DNA from: Chrysomallon squamiferum
Taxonomy: Eukaryota; Mollusca; Gastropoda; Neomphalida; Peltospiridae
Direction: 5' to 3'
Length of the DNA: 47,500 nt
Assembly (NCBI GenBank): GCA_012295275.1
Contig: CM022671.1
Location: forward strand, 16,084,456 to 16,131,955
Position numbers and translations under genes: made by a program. The notes below the pieces were generated by a model. It worked only from the letters and a program-made list of their open reading frames with translations, made no database searches and had not been told where the DNA came from. Positions 1 to 10,858 of this stretch are shown here, one piece after another (positions within the stretch are counted from its first letter, which is position 1; every line of letters starts with the position of its first letter).

Positions 1-114
1 ATAGTTTTGAAACTGGAATACTGATTTTATAACCGCTGTGTAATATGTAATAAAATATCTTATTTGATATGCGTTTCAGCATTCATGTTCACGGCTAGTA
101 TTATTTAACTATTG

Positions 115-250
<136 letters not shown>

Positions 251-339
251 ATTTAACCAAAATACAAATAAATCTCTCTCTCTCTCTCTCCAAAAACAAA
301 ATCAAAGTATCGAGATAAAGAATTAAAAGACAAAAGGTT

Positions 340-353
340 TTTATTTATTTATT
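340..353 (-). terminator. Candidate poly(A) signals of the superoxide dismutase gene
   Basis: On the minus strand this reads as three overlapping AATAAA hexamers, about 370 bases after the stop codon. Such hexamers occur by chance in AT-rich DNA, so the assignment is weak. Confidence 0.3.
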
Positions 354-722
354 TTTCAAAAACAACGAAAACATTTTGTTGTTGGTATTGATATTGTTAT
401 TGTTATTATTATTATTGTTATTCGTTTAACACAGTGTCATATACTAAAATCAGTTATTTCACGATATTTTAAGATTTAATAATTCAACATGTTTTTCGTT
501 AAGAAACATCTCAATATTACACAGTGAATCAAAATTTACATTTCATGAGTATTTCATCAGTCAAAACTAAATATTTCATACGCATTCCAGTGATTAAAAA
601 CCTTATATTTACAGATGAAGTTAAAATTATTTCACATGTATTTGATCAGATAAGACACAGTGATATTACACAGTGAATCTGGAACAGTTTTTGTTTTTCA
701 AATTTTCACCGAACTCTTCTTT

Positions 723-854
723 TTAGAAATGTTTTTCCCAATCTTGCTCTTTGGCCCAGGCTATTGTGCAACATGCGAGTCTGCTGCCTGCGTTGCCGGA
801 TAGTTTACTGGCGGGAGTTCCTCCTTTACCTAAATCATCTCTGTTATGATGAAG
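723..854 (-). CDS. SOD: Superoxide dismutase gene, terminal exon 7 with stop
   Basis: Acceptor GCGTTTCAG; phase 0. It encodes LHHNRDDLGKGG, then LSGNAGSRLACCTIAW, a short tail KEQDWEKHF and TAA (723-725). His328, Asp332, Arg351 and Cys354 are the counterparts of His120, Asp124, Arg143 and Cys146 of human SOD1. The exon is shorter than 150 bases and was found by homology and phase. Confidence 0.9.
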   Translation of the reverse strand, partial: LHHNRDDLGKGGTPASKLSGNAGSRLACCTIAWAKEQDWEKHF

Positions 855-2974
855 CTGAAACGCATATTAAAGCATTTTTAGTAATATATATAAATACATA
901 TACATATATATATATACAATCACACACATACACAGAGAGAGACTCACACATATAGACACATACACACGTACATACACATATATCTATATATGTATATACA
1001 CACACACTCACAAATACATATACATTTTTCATGATTTTTGTAATAAAATGAAAAAAGAAAAAAAGAAAAAACCCAATAATTTTAAAGATTTTTGTACGCT
1101 TATAATAAGCAGGCTTGCGAGTTATTTTCATAGCCTTTTCACAGATATTACCATACGTTTAATATCACCGTTTTCAAGTTCCTAAAGGTTAATAATTATC
1201 TTTATAAAGCAGATAACTATCTGAGGAAAAAGGGTTTGCTAAACCGTTAATTAAATGGTCCAAGGGAAATAACTCCTACATGTCTATTTTTGGTGCGCGA
1301 CTATTCACGAAAAAGCTATGTAAACAAGTAAAATATTTATTAAGCGAATCTATTCACTGATTTGTTCCTACAGTGCTTGCAAAGACGAAAACCAATGTAA
1401 AAAATATGTTTTACACAATTAAGAAACATTTATCGATATTCTTTGTTATAGAGATCGGCATTTATTATTCTTAAGATTTTTTAATGTAAAAACTACATTT
1501 TTTCTTCATTATTAGTTATTTAAATTGTAATGAATATATAAAATCATTTTTTTTTTTTTTTTAATTTTTTTTTTTAGCGCTTGGGTAATAACATATTTTT
1601 TATAATAATTATTACGTACCACAATGCCACGCCCCAAAACAGAATGATGTCCAATGAGCTGTGCTTGAGTGTCAGTGAAGTTTGAATGTACTTCACCGTT
1701 TTCATCACACATGACGTTGCCCCAGTCGCCAACGTGTCTGAAAAAACAATTTAATTTATTTTTAAAATAATCGTAAAGTTTTACTAAGAAATTCATTCAG
1801 ATCTTATCCTTCCAGTAAAAGAACAAAACAGAAAACAAAACAATTTTTTTTTTTTTTTTTTTTTTTTTTATATTTGTTTTGTTGTTAAAGAAGAAGCTGA
1901 AGAAGAAGAAGAAGAAAAAGAAGATAGTAATTCTGGTTTTGATTAACAAAGAAACGGTATTATAAACAAGAACAATATATGCCTGCTTTACGTTGTTCTG
2001 AATGTTAGATTCGTGATATGATTTCGCGTTCCACAGTCTTTCCTTACAAATAAATGCTGACATCGAATTTTCAAAACAAAACATCGTCTCATACCAGTTC
2101 TGTAAAGCTTTCCATCTTTCGAATCTGGCTGATAAAATTACTTTCAAATACATTCCTAACTGTTATCAGTACAATAATATGTTCTCTAATATATACCTAG
2201 TTCTGAATCTTATCAACAAAGCTTTTCATCTTAGAGTTACCGTCTCATACCCAGATCTCTAATACGCAAACAAACGGTTTAAATTTCCGATTTTTATCTT
2301 GTCGTCTCACTCTTACTCTGTCTCGGTTCTGTAACTCACAAATATCACAGATACCTGATTTTATCGTGGGGTCCTCCGTGCATGGTGTCGTCGGGGTTGT
2401 AATGTCCCCAAACGACGCACACCCAGCTGAAATGTCGCCAAACTGGTGAACGTGGAAACCATGGTGATGACTCATGCCTTCCGTCATGTTGAACCCTCTC
2501 AAGTGTACCCGAACCTCCATCAGCTCGAACAACTGGTAACGTAATAACAGGATTCTGCGTTAATATTTACTTTCTCTGTTCAGTTCAGTTTAATAATATA
2601 ACAAAACTTACGCGCAAAGCTCTGTCAGTATACAAAATAATAATATACGAAAACTTAAATATAGAGAAGACGCTTATCAGTATATTTCACGTGATGTGTG
2701 TGTGTGTGTGTTTGCAGTATAATTTCTGCATGTGTACGTGTTTATCTTTTGAAGTTTGTTTTAGTTTGTGTGTGTGTATGTTTATTTATATATGTATGTG
2801 TATATATTTGTGTGTGTGTATATATGTATGTGTGTATGATGTATATGAATGTGTGTATGTGTGTTTATTGGTACGTGTGCGTGTATGTACGTATTTATGT
2901 GTCTGTGTATGTGAATGTCTTTACGTATTTTTATGTTTGTATGTTTGTGTACGTGTACCTGTGTATCTGTGTGT

Positions 2975-3014
<40 letters not shown>

Positions 3015-4296
3015 CTGTAATGACGGTACAACAGTGTTTTACCTTCTGTCTCATCTGAATGACTCCTGTAATTCTGCTGCGCTCTGTCTCGTCCAGGGTC
3101 GGGTTTGGTTTCATGTTGCACACAGCGTACACGTACTCTAGAGTGTGAAAGTATCAATAAGCTTTGCATATTTTATATATACACATAAACATTGTGTACA
3201 CATACACACATACACACGTATCTAGAGTGTGAAAGTATCAATAAGCTTTGCATAGTTTATATATATATACAAAGACACACACACACACACATGTACATAC
3301 ATGTATAAATTTTCAAAGCCTCTAAACAAAATTATTATAAATAAATAAATAAAAAATAAAAACATCTTATGCTAGAATACTCTAGAACGTTCATAGACTT
3401 GATTTTTTTTTTTAAATTTTAATGTTTATTTTGTATGTAAACGTTGCATAAAACCTAATAAACACAATTAAACAAACAAATAAATGAATAAATAGAAAAT
3501 CTATGAAGAAATACTACTCGTGAACCCCGTATGTTGACATTAAACTGTAAGAAATAAAATATTTATTTAGATTTACCGTCAGGCTCAGGAAGATGTATGT
3601 GATGTTTCATTTTGTACTCCTTGCTGTACACTGAGACAAAAATTAAAAAAATAAAAGAGAAAAGAATTAATTTAATAAGAATTTAACCAATAATTTGTTA
3701 ATAACTGTTTTTCACTCATATATGGAATGATCTCTAATATATATATATATATATATTAGAGACAAACAGTTATTATTTATTTAAGATTGGATTGTTTGTT
3801 GTTGTTTTATTGTACAAGTTGTTAGAATATAGAAAATTTTTTTAATTCTTATAGACATCTTATTTGAATTTATTATTCAAAATTTTATACAGTTTTATTC
3901 ATTATTTTATTAGATTTATTCATATTTTAAAATTATATAAATATATTTTAGTTTATCTTCAAGAATAGTATTTGAATTTGTTCATAACGAATTGTTAATT
4001 TATTCACAGAGTATTTTAATCTGTTCATAGCTATATTATAATTTATTCATAATTAACTTTATTTCAGTTAACTTTATTATCCACTGAACTAAGGTAAATT
4101 AATAAAAAAAAAAAATATTTTTTTGGCATGGTTTTATTTAAGCATGCATCTAAGCAATCAAAACTAAAAGAGAGGGAGAGGAAACAAATAAAAATAATTA
4201 AGAAAGAAAAAATTCATAAACAAAATGCAATTCCGCAGACAGTTTCATACAGAAAAGGGATAACAAAAAAAAAAAAAGAAAAAATAATAATAATAA

Positions 4297-4327
<31 letters not shown>

Positions 4328-4597
4328 AAGAACAAGAAGAAGAAGAAGAAAAATCTTTAATCTGTCGAGTTCCGTACTAGGAATTTAAAAATCTTTTTCA
4401 TTTCGAAATAATGTCACAAGAAAGGAAAAAGCAGGTAAGACTTCATGCATCGTCAGTTATTTGTTATTTTATTGTTATGAAATAAAATAGATATTGATGT
4501 CAAGAAACAAAAAATTAAATGTATATAAAAAGCATACATCAAACGTACGTTGTAAAACTATCCCAGTTTATCTTCAAAACAAAAACACGAAAATGAC

Positions 4598-4645
<48 letters not shown>

Positions 4646-4774
4646 TATAATAATAATGATAACGATTATGAGGATTAAGGTGATAATGATGACGATGATA
4701 ATAATAATGATCATTATCAAGCAAAAGAATAAAACTGAATCAGAATAACAACAACAACAACAAAAACAAATAAC

Positions 4775-4827
<53 letters not shown>

Positions 4828-5531
4828 CATAATAAATAAGATAAAAATAAAAATAAAAATAAATAAATAAATAAATAAAAAATATATATATACATACATG
4901 TATTCTAGAAATAATATCTAAAAAATAAATAATTTAATCAATCTGAGGATATACACACAGACAAACACATATATGTAAAATAATACTGACTGTTAGCATA
5001 TCCATGTCCATGCATATGCATTCTGTGCATCTCATGCATCGCATGCATTCTGTACATTCCATGCTTGCCACGCATACCTTGTCCCTTCTCTGCATTCACC
5101 TGTCCAGGGAACATCGTGTCCATGTGGAGGTGGACGTGCACGTGGGTGCCGCTGGCGTCCTGCGTCGACGTCATCTCCTCCCCCTCGACGCCGGAGATAC
5201 TGACCGACACGTTGGCCTTCTTGTACGTCATGTGGTCGTGTTTGATGTGCTCCATCTCATCCCACAGCTTCGTGATGTTTGCCTGCATCCTGCTCATGTC
5301 TGAAACAGCAACAGGTAATTACTACTACTACTACTGCTACTACTACTACTGCTGCTGCTACTACTACTACTACTGCTACTACTAGTACTGCTACTACTAC
5401 AACTACTACTACTACTACTAGTACTACTACTACTACAACTACTACTACTAGTACTACTACTGCTACTACTAGTACTACTACTACTACTAGTACTACTACA
5501 ACTACTACTACTATTACAAGTACTACTACTG

Positions 5532-5562
<31 letters not shown>

Positions 5563-7195
5563 AACTAGTACAACAACTGCTACTACTACTACAACAACTA
5601 CTGCTACTACTACTACTACAACTACTACTGCTAGTACTACTACTACTACTGTTAGTACTGGTACTACTACTATTACTACTACTATTACTACTACTACAAG
5701 TACTACCACTACTAGTACTACTACTGCTTTTACTACTACTACTATTTCTATTATTATTGTTATTATTATTACTATTATAATTTCTAGTATTATTATTATT
5801 ATTATTACTACTACTGCTATTATTATTTCTAGTATTATTGTTATTATTATTATTACTATTATTATTTCTATTATTATTATTATTACTATTACTTTTTCTA
5901 TTATTATTATTATTATTATTGCTATTGTTATTATTATTATTGCTATTATTATTATTGTTGTTATTATTTCTATTGTTCTTCTTCTTATTATTATTGTTAT
6001 TATTTCTATTGTTATTATTATTATTTTTGTTATTATTTCTATTACTATTATTATTTCTATTATTATTATTATTGTTGTTATTATTTCTATTGTTATTATT
6101 ATTATTATTGTTATTATTTCTATTTCTATTATTATTTCTAGTTTTGTTGTTATTGTTGTTGTTGTTGTTACTATTATTTTGATGGGCATACACCTGATTT
6201 TGAGAGGGGGTCGGGACAATACCTTCTCAAATTTTGTCAAAGCAATCCCACGTTGTTTTTATCAGTGGAAAATTTCGGGATGATTTCAGTTCCTCTACCC
6301 CTTTAAAACAGAATATTCCCCATTTGCTTATGTTCATTACTGTTATTATTAATAGTAATAGCAGCAGTAGAATTAGTATTAGTATTAGTATTCAAACAAT
6401 AGTAGTAATAATTATAATAGTAGTAGCAGATTAGTGATATTAATATTATTACTAGTGGTTATACTAGGACAGTACTGAAACTAGTATTAGTTTTATATAA
6501 ATTATTATAAAGTGAATGATAACACTAACAACAATAAAAAAACAATCACACCCCGAAAACTAAATAAAGTTACAAATAACAAAAGATAAACAATAGTAAT
6601 TCAACACAACAGGAACAATTAAAAAATCAATAAAAATCAATCACGCCCACACAAACACACTAAAAAAAAAAAAAAAAAAAATCCAACGACAACAAAAACG
6701 TCAAAAAAGCGATTAAAAAAAACCTTCTCACCGTGCATTTTCATCATTCTTTTCTTCATCATAGCCATCATCATGTCTTTTCCATCCTTACCCATTTTTT
6801 TCATCAGATCTTTGCAGAAACACTTCTGTCCTCCCTTCCCATCGTCATTACCAAGCTCTGCCATCTTTTTCTTCATTTTTTTGCATTTCCCCAAGTACAC
6901 AGAACACGCGAGCAGTACCAGCAGTAACAACGCTAAACTTTGTGTCTTTGCCATCCCGTTGTAACAAGCGCAGTTCTCGAATTAAAATCTTTGTTAACGT
7001 TTAAAACTTATTTTTGCTTTAATACATGTATAACTGACGCTTTGCTTAAGTTAAAAAAAAAAACGCAGTTACAGTTTAACGTATCTGTTTGGCAATACTT
7101 TATCAGCGTTTATCTCTACCCGTCTCGTCTTTGGACTTGACATAAAGACGCAGTATCTGATTAAACTGCAGATATTGTAGGTATTTGTATCCAAC

Positions 7196-7240
<45 letters not shown>

Positions 7241-7840
7241 TGGTGTTTATTATAATATGCATAAATACAGTTATTTTGTTTGTATCTTGAAAGATTTATT
7301 ATTTGTTTTATAGGTAATGCCTGTAGGTATATAATACACGAGTTAATAGCATTGACAAAACACTATCTGCCAGATAAATCGGTTGTTTTGTTGCTAATAC
7401 AGTACCTGTTTGTGGCTGTAGTACCTGTTTGTGGCTGTAGTACCTGTTTGTGGCTGTAGTACCTGCTTGTGGCTGTAGTACCTTTCTGTAACTAGCACGA
7501 TACGTGAACTGTTGTTAAATTGATACTACATTACCTTTCAATAATCAGCAGGACACATCAATTGTTGTATTGATACAACATTACCTTTTTTTTGTAACTA
7601 GATGGATTCATTCATACTACAGCACCTTTTCGTAAGCGGGTAACACATCAACTGTTATTATCTAGAAACTACAGTACCTGCATCTACGTGATCAGTTAAT
7701 GATACATCAGACTCACCTTGCATCACAGCCGATGCATTCAGTTTCCTCTTATTCTTCTGTTTTGCATTTCTGTGTTTGTCTCCGCTTGCGTGCAATATGA
7801 GACAGACTAACACCATCAGCAACCAAAGACTTCTCTTCAT
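723..7840 (-). CDS. SOD: Secreted Cu/Zn superoxide dismutase with His/Met-rich N-terminal extension (spliced, seven coding exons)
   Basis: Converts superoxide to oxygen and hydrogen peroxide; predicted extracellular. Exons join in consistent phases: first exon (6732-6954 or 7717-7840), then 4991-5299, 3577-3630, 3043-3137, 2355-2532, 1620-1737 and 723-854. With the lost base in exon 5 counted back, the product is 369 aa (first exon 6732-6954) or 336 aa (first exon 7717-7840). In the 369-aa numbering, His254 and His256 (GFHVHQFGD), His271, His279, His288 and Asp291 (RHVGDWGN) and His328 match the copper and zinc ligands of human SOD1. Arg351 matches the active-site Arg143, and Cys265 and Cys354 match the conserved disulphide. 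Residues 76-196 are an extension absent from cytosolic SOD1, rich in His and Met. The frame is broken at 2406-2409. Family assignment is very secure; the start choice is not. Confidence 0.88.
855..1619. other. Intron 6 of the superoxide dismutase gene
   Basis: AT-rich intron with CA/TA-rich simple sequence at 885-1025 and poly(T) at 1548-1575. No other coding sequence seen. Confidence 0.8.
1620..1737 (-). CDS. SOD: Superoxide dismutase gene, exon 6
   Basis: Acceptor TTTTTTCAG, donor GTACGT; enters in phase 2 and leaves in phase 0. It encodes RHVGDWGNVMCDENGEVHSN through LIGHHSVLGRGIV. It supplies the zinc ligands His288 and Asp291 and the Greek-key strand before the last copper ligand. Confidence 0.9.
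1738..2354. other. Intron 5 of the superoxide dismutase gene
   Basis: Contains poly(T) at about 1843-1869 and a GAA-rich stretch at 1889-1923. Nothing else recognised. Confidence 0.8.
2355..2532 (-). CDS. SOD: Superoxide dismutase gene, exon 5 (metal-site exon, frameshifted)
   Basis: Acceptor GTTACCAG, donor GTATCT. It carries the SOD signature GFHVHQFGDISAGCASFG, including two copper ligands. After the run of four C (2406-2409, G on the coding strand) the homologous sequence continues in another frame as GGHYNPDDTMHGGPHDKI, holding the bridging and zinc His residues. Length 178 cannot join the phase-0 and phase-2 junctions on its two sides, whereas 179 can. One base is therefore missing, most simply a fifth G of the run. 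Confidence 0.9.
2694..3014. repeat. Degenerate (GT)n / TATG-rich tract in intron 4 of the superoxide dismutase gene
   Basis: About 320 bases of imperfect GT repeats ending in a pure (GT)n run at about 2979-3014. The run sits about 30 bases from the exon 4 donor at 3042. Confidence 0.9.
3043..3137 (-). CDS. SOD: Superoxide dismutase gene, exon 4 (start of the SOD domain)
   Basis: Acceptor CACACTCTAG, donor GTAAAA; enters in phase 1 and leaves in phase 0. It encodes YVYAVCNMKPNPTLDETERS followed by RITGVIQMRQK, the first beta strands of the SOD barrel; the last part matches the V-x-G-x-I/V-x-F/M-x-Q strand of the family. The acceptor region is duplicated about 84 bases upstream. Confidence 0.85.
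3138..3265. repeat. Direct duplication of the exon 4 splice-acceptor region
   Basis: The stretch from TCTAGAGTGTGAAAGTATC to GCTTTGCAT at 3138-3172 recurs almost exactly at 3222-3255. On the minus strand the near copy contains the working acceptor (CACACTCTAG) and the far copy keeps the same CTAG. Confidence 0.85.
3577..3630 (-). CDS. SOD: Superoxide dismutase gene, exon 3
   Basis: A 54-base exon with acceptor TTTGTCTCAG and donor GTAAAT, entering and leaving in phase 1. It encodes YSKEYKMKHHIHLPEPD, another His-bearing piece of the extension. Its phases fit both neighbours, which is the main evidence for it. Confidence 0.75.
3631..4990. repeat. Intron 2 of the superoxide dismutase gene, rich in AAT and AAG triplet arrays
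   Basis: Holds a (TA)n run at 3737-3756, a GAA/AAG array at 4298-4350, AAT arrays at 4589-4645 and 4771-4822, and an AAAT tract at 4839-4878. All long open frames here are simple-repeat translations. Confidence 0.85.
4991..5299 (-). CDS. SOD: Superoxide dismutase gene, exon 2 (His/Met-rich extension)
   Basis: The acceptor is TGTTTCAG and the donor is GTCAGT; it enters and leaves in phase 1. It encodes 102 whole codons: a probably helical start (MSRMQANITKLWDEMEHIKH), a middle with HVHVHLHMD, and an end in which His and Met alternate (MHAMHEMHRMHMHGHGYAN). The exon is clearly more GC-rich than the surrounding intron. This part lies outside the catalytic domain. Copper or zinc binding is a guess from composition. 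Confidence 0.85.
5317..6180. repeat. Compound trinucleotide array, (ACT)n passing into (ATT)n, about 860 bp
   Basis: The array begins about 18 bases beyond the exon 2 acceptor and runs without a unique break. From 5317 to about 5750 the unit is mostly ACT with AGT, GCT and ACA variants; from about 5750 onward it is mostly ATT with CT and GTT variants. It keeps triplet register over most of its length, which opens long spurious frames on both strands. Confidence 0.95.
6732..6954 (-). CDS. SOD: Superoxide dismutase gene, candidate first exon A (signal peptide plus Lys/Met-rich segment)
   Basis: Starts MAKTQSLALLLLVLLACSVY, a clear signal peptide of about 20-23 residues. It continues with a Lys/Met-rich segment containing KCFCKDLMKKMGK and then DMMMAMMKKRMMKMHG. 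It ends in phase 1 at a GTGAGA donor, the phase that exon 4991-5299 needs. The clustered Met, Cys and His residues suggest metal handling, by inference only. No convincing acceptor precedes the ATG, so it probably has its own transcription start. Confidence 0.72.
7395..7490. repeat. 19-bp tandem repeat, about five copies
   Basis: The unit TACCTGTTTGTGGCTGTAG is repeated four times with at most one change, then a decayed fifth copy. Related TACCTTT...GTAACTAG units of about 65 bases continue to about 7680, next to candidate first exon B. On the coding strand each unit holds CAGGTACTA, which resembles a splice donor. Confidence 0.85.
7717..7840 (-). CDS. SOD: Superoxide dismutase gene, candidate first exon B (signal peptide)
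   Basis: From the ATG at 7838-7840 the exon encodes MKRSLWLLMVLVCLILHASG, a textbook signal peptide, followed by a Lys/Asn-rich stretch ending ASAVMQ. It ends in phase 1 at a good GTGAGT donor, so it can join the exon ending at 5299. An in-frame ATG 18 bases upstream exists, but this Met is directly followed by the basic and hydrophobic parts of a signal peptide. It may be an alternative first exon to 6732-6954, or the start of another gene whose later exons I did not find. Confidence 0.6.
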
Positions 7841-9770
7841 CGTGTGATTGTTTTTCATATATGTATATATATATCTCAAACACGCAAACTATTTTGTTTT
7901 GAAGACTGAAGAAATGACCTTCTTGTCGTTAGGAGCGCCGAGCAGAAGTGAGACAAGGTTTGTAACAATACTGTTGTTGTCGGTGTTGCTGTTGCAGATA
8001 AGACTTATTCATGCTACAGATTACGTCAGTCTTATCAGTGTTCAAGATAACAGCTCATTGTTGTGTAGGTCCCAGATTTCATCAAGTCAACAGATGAAGG
8101 CAATTTAATAACGCTTGGAAACAAAGTCTAGAACAAATGTCCATCTTCCAGATGTTGTATAACAGAAACGTTTTTTTTTTAAAATATATATATATATATA
8201 TATATATGTTTGTGTGCGTGCGTCTGTATGTAAATGTGTGTATATGTAACGGAGGGGGCGGATAATGTAATATAATAATATATACATACGTGACTCGTAA
8301 GTTAAACACGATATAAGTTGCTCATAACACCACTGTCCTAGGAACAAACAACTAAGACGAGGGGTTACAAATTAAAGGGCTTTTATAACAGGGAATCTCT
8401 TACTTCCTTCCGATTATTTATGAACTTATAATTTTAAAAACATTAAATACTGACCTTTACAGAATAGGAAACAATGGTTATTATTTCTCAGTTCTACACA
8501 TACTCGCACACATACGCACGCACCCACTCTAAAAACATATATCTGTATACACATATATACACATACACACACATTACACGCGCATACACGTATACTGCAT
8601 GCACACATACACTTAATGCATACAAAACACTACGCACATAAATATATATATATATATATACATTTATACAACGACACACCCACGTTTGATAATATCACGG
8701 ACATAAATTAAATTTAATTCTTTCCGGGGAGCGAAGCATAGAAAATCTAGTCTCATAGCTTACCTTCGTCTATCTGTTTTTTGTTAAGGCTTTTTATAAG
8801 TTTTTGTTCAGTTTCATCTCGTTAGATAAACTAATAAAAAAAATGACTGACAATAAATAAATAAGCGCCATTTTCTTCGTTCCCGGCACGTTCTTCAATG
8901 ACAAAGTTTCCATCTGCGAGCAAGTTCTCACGAAACTCAATCCACGGTAATCGGAAACTGAATCGCCATTTTGGAAACTGAGACAACAGACGAGTTTACT
9001 ATTTTCTACGTTTGCACATGCACGACGTCTTTTAATTCCATGAGGTCAAAGGGTTAAGAACTTAGTTCTGTCCTGTGATACGTTGTGACATCAACGCATT
9101 ATTCTGACGTGTTTCAAAAATAATGTATCTTTTATACCCAAATTGTATTTGGTATGCATCATGTACTTCAAAATGGCCTTTTATTTATTATCATTATTAT
9201 ATATATATATTTAGTCTGATAATAGGAACTATCCTATATATTACAAAGTTATTACTGTAATAAGCTATAATATTACTTATATTAAACATTCTACATATTA
9301 AATAGGCTTTGTTTGTACCATTCATTATGTATATCTAAAGGTGAATGTAGAGGTGGGAAGATTTTGGTTTGAATCTAATTCCAGTAATTTATCCGAAAGT
9401 ATAAAAAATATATAAATATGTTATAATTTTATTTCGTTTTGTGTGAACATCTATAAATAAAATATAATAAAAACGAATGATGTATGTGTGTGTCTGTGTG
9501 TGTGTGAGTTTGTGTGTGTGAACTAATATTAAAAATAACACAAGTATGGATATTAGTATTTTATTATTTTATTGAAACTCTAAAAGTCTATTACAACATG
9601 TATCATTCGTAAGTGTATGAATTAAGAACAACAATGTGTGAAAATGTATTTACATAGAAACATTTTTTTTTTGGAATTCATTTCCTTTGTCGTAGGAGTG
9701 ATTGTAGTAGTAATGGTAGTAGTAGTAATAGTAGTAGTAATAGTGATTCATTTTTTCATCTTCTATTTTT

Positions 9771-9773
<3 letters not shown>

Positions 9774-9857
<84 letters not shown>
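9774..9857. repeat. (CT)n microsatellite, about 84 bp
   Basis: Pure CT tract in the interval downstream of the cysteine-rich gene. Confidence 0.97.
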
Positions 9858-9860
<3 letters not shown>

Positions 9861-10265
9861 TCGTGTATATGTTGGTTTGTCAACATTACTTGACAAATGT
9901 TTGTAGAAAAAAAAATGAAACATGAACATTCTCACAAAAGAACTATAAAAGTACGGAATAACATTTTTGAATTTGAAATAAAAATACATAAATTAAAGTG
10001 TTCCTTTCACTGCGTTAGACAGTATTTATAACTTTAGTACACTTCCAAGATCTTGTTTTTATTGATTATAAACGGTAATCTTTGCCAACAATAACGTTTG
10101 ACAATAAAATAACAATAAATGAAGTTCCATAAACTGGTATTAAATCTACTATTTTATATTATCAGTTTACACACACACACATGTGTATGTGTGTATGTGT
10201 ATAAATTGGTAATATATATCAGTGTGTGTGTGTGTGTGTGCGTGTGTCCGAAAGAAGTAAATTAA

Positions 10266-10271
10266 TTTATT
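10266..10271 (-). terminator. Candidate poly(A) signal of the cysteine-rich gene
   Basis: AATAAA on the minus strand about 215 bases after the stop codon. Plausible but not unique in this AT-rich flank. Confidence 0.35.
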
Positions 10272-10482
10272 CACTCTATATCAGGAACTTATAATTTAAA
10301 ACAAAAAATGTCACAAGCATATTTGATTATTAGAAAAGATTAGTTCCTATAGCTGATAAAACAATCACATGGAAGTATACGTAACATATATAGGCTGACT
10401 GTTCGCACCATCATAGTACACTTTCATCAGATCTCTTCTTTTTTAACTAAATTTCTCAAAGATGATATTTACCTACATCAGA

Positions 10483-10858
10483 TTAATGCATGATACAAAT
10501 AAAAAAAAAAAACACATTTACGAGCAGTGACACTGACAAAACAACGCTATACTGTGTTACGTGAGCACCGGAAGTAGTCTCGTTTTTCAGCGACCTTGAA
10601 CTCATCTTGTTGCTCTGAACGTCCAGTACGTTAGGCGGTAACGTCTTCAGCTCGTTTCGCGGTACGTCGCCTGGAGAGGGCGCTGTTTTAGATGGCTGGT
10701 TGGGAGGCCCAGTTATACTTGTGCGTTCGTTTGAAATCTGAGTGGAGCACGTGTCGGGCACAAACGAGAGAAGGAAATCGGCGTGAAGATCGCCGAGTTT
10801 GGAACCGCAGATTTCAGCAACGGATTTCCTTTGACATTCTGCTAAAATGTTGAAAAAT
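10483..10858 (-). CDS. Cysteine-rich GPI protein, terminal exon 5
   Basis: Acceptor TTCTGTTCCAG; enters in phase 2; stop TAA at 10483-10485. It begins FFNILAECQRKSVAEICGSK, reaches the last extracellular Cys in PDTCSTQ, then a Pro-rich linker, KNETTSGAH and the hydrophobic tail. The last five Phe/Ile codons are read through an A12 homopolymer at 10501-10512, so the exact C-terminus depends on correct homopolymer length. Confidence 0.85.

Larger units (their letters stand above)
7841..10482. other. Interval between the superoxide dismutase gene and the cysteine-rich gene
   Basis: Holds the likely promoter of the superoxide dismutase gene and the 3' flank of the next gene. Simple repeats: (TA)n at 8185-8206, CA-rich 8500-8620 and (CT)n 9774-9857. 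On the minus strand, 8764-8871 has an ATG followed by a short hydrophobic frame (MALIYLLSVIFFISLSN) that stops before a GTAAGC donor at 8758-8763; at best a non-coding 5' exon. No supported coding exon. Confidence 0.6.

Noticed and set aside
5257-6283. Open frames of 299-334 codons on both strands (poly-Thr, poly-Asn, poly-Ile/Val)
   Set aside because: They are register-keeping translations of the ACT/ATT triplet array and have no codon structure of a real gene.
8764-8871. Minus-strand ATG with signal-like MALIYLLSVIFFISLSN before a GTAAGC donor
   Set aside because: The frame meets a stop before the donor, and no downstream acceptor joins it convincingly; possibly a 5' UTR exon.
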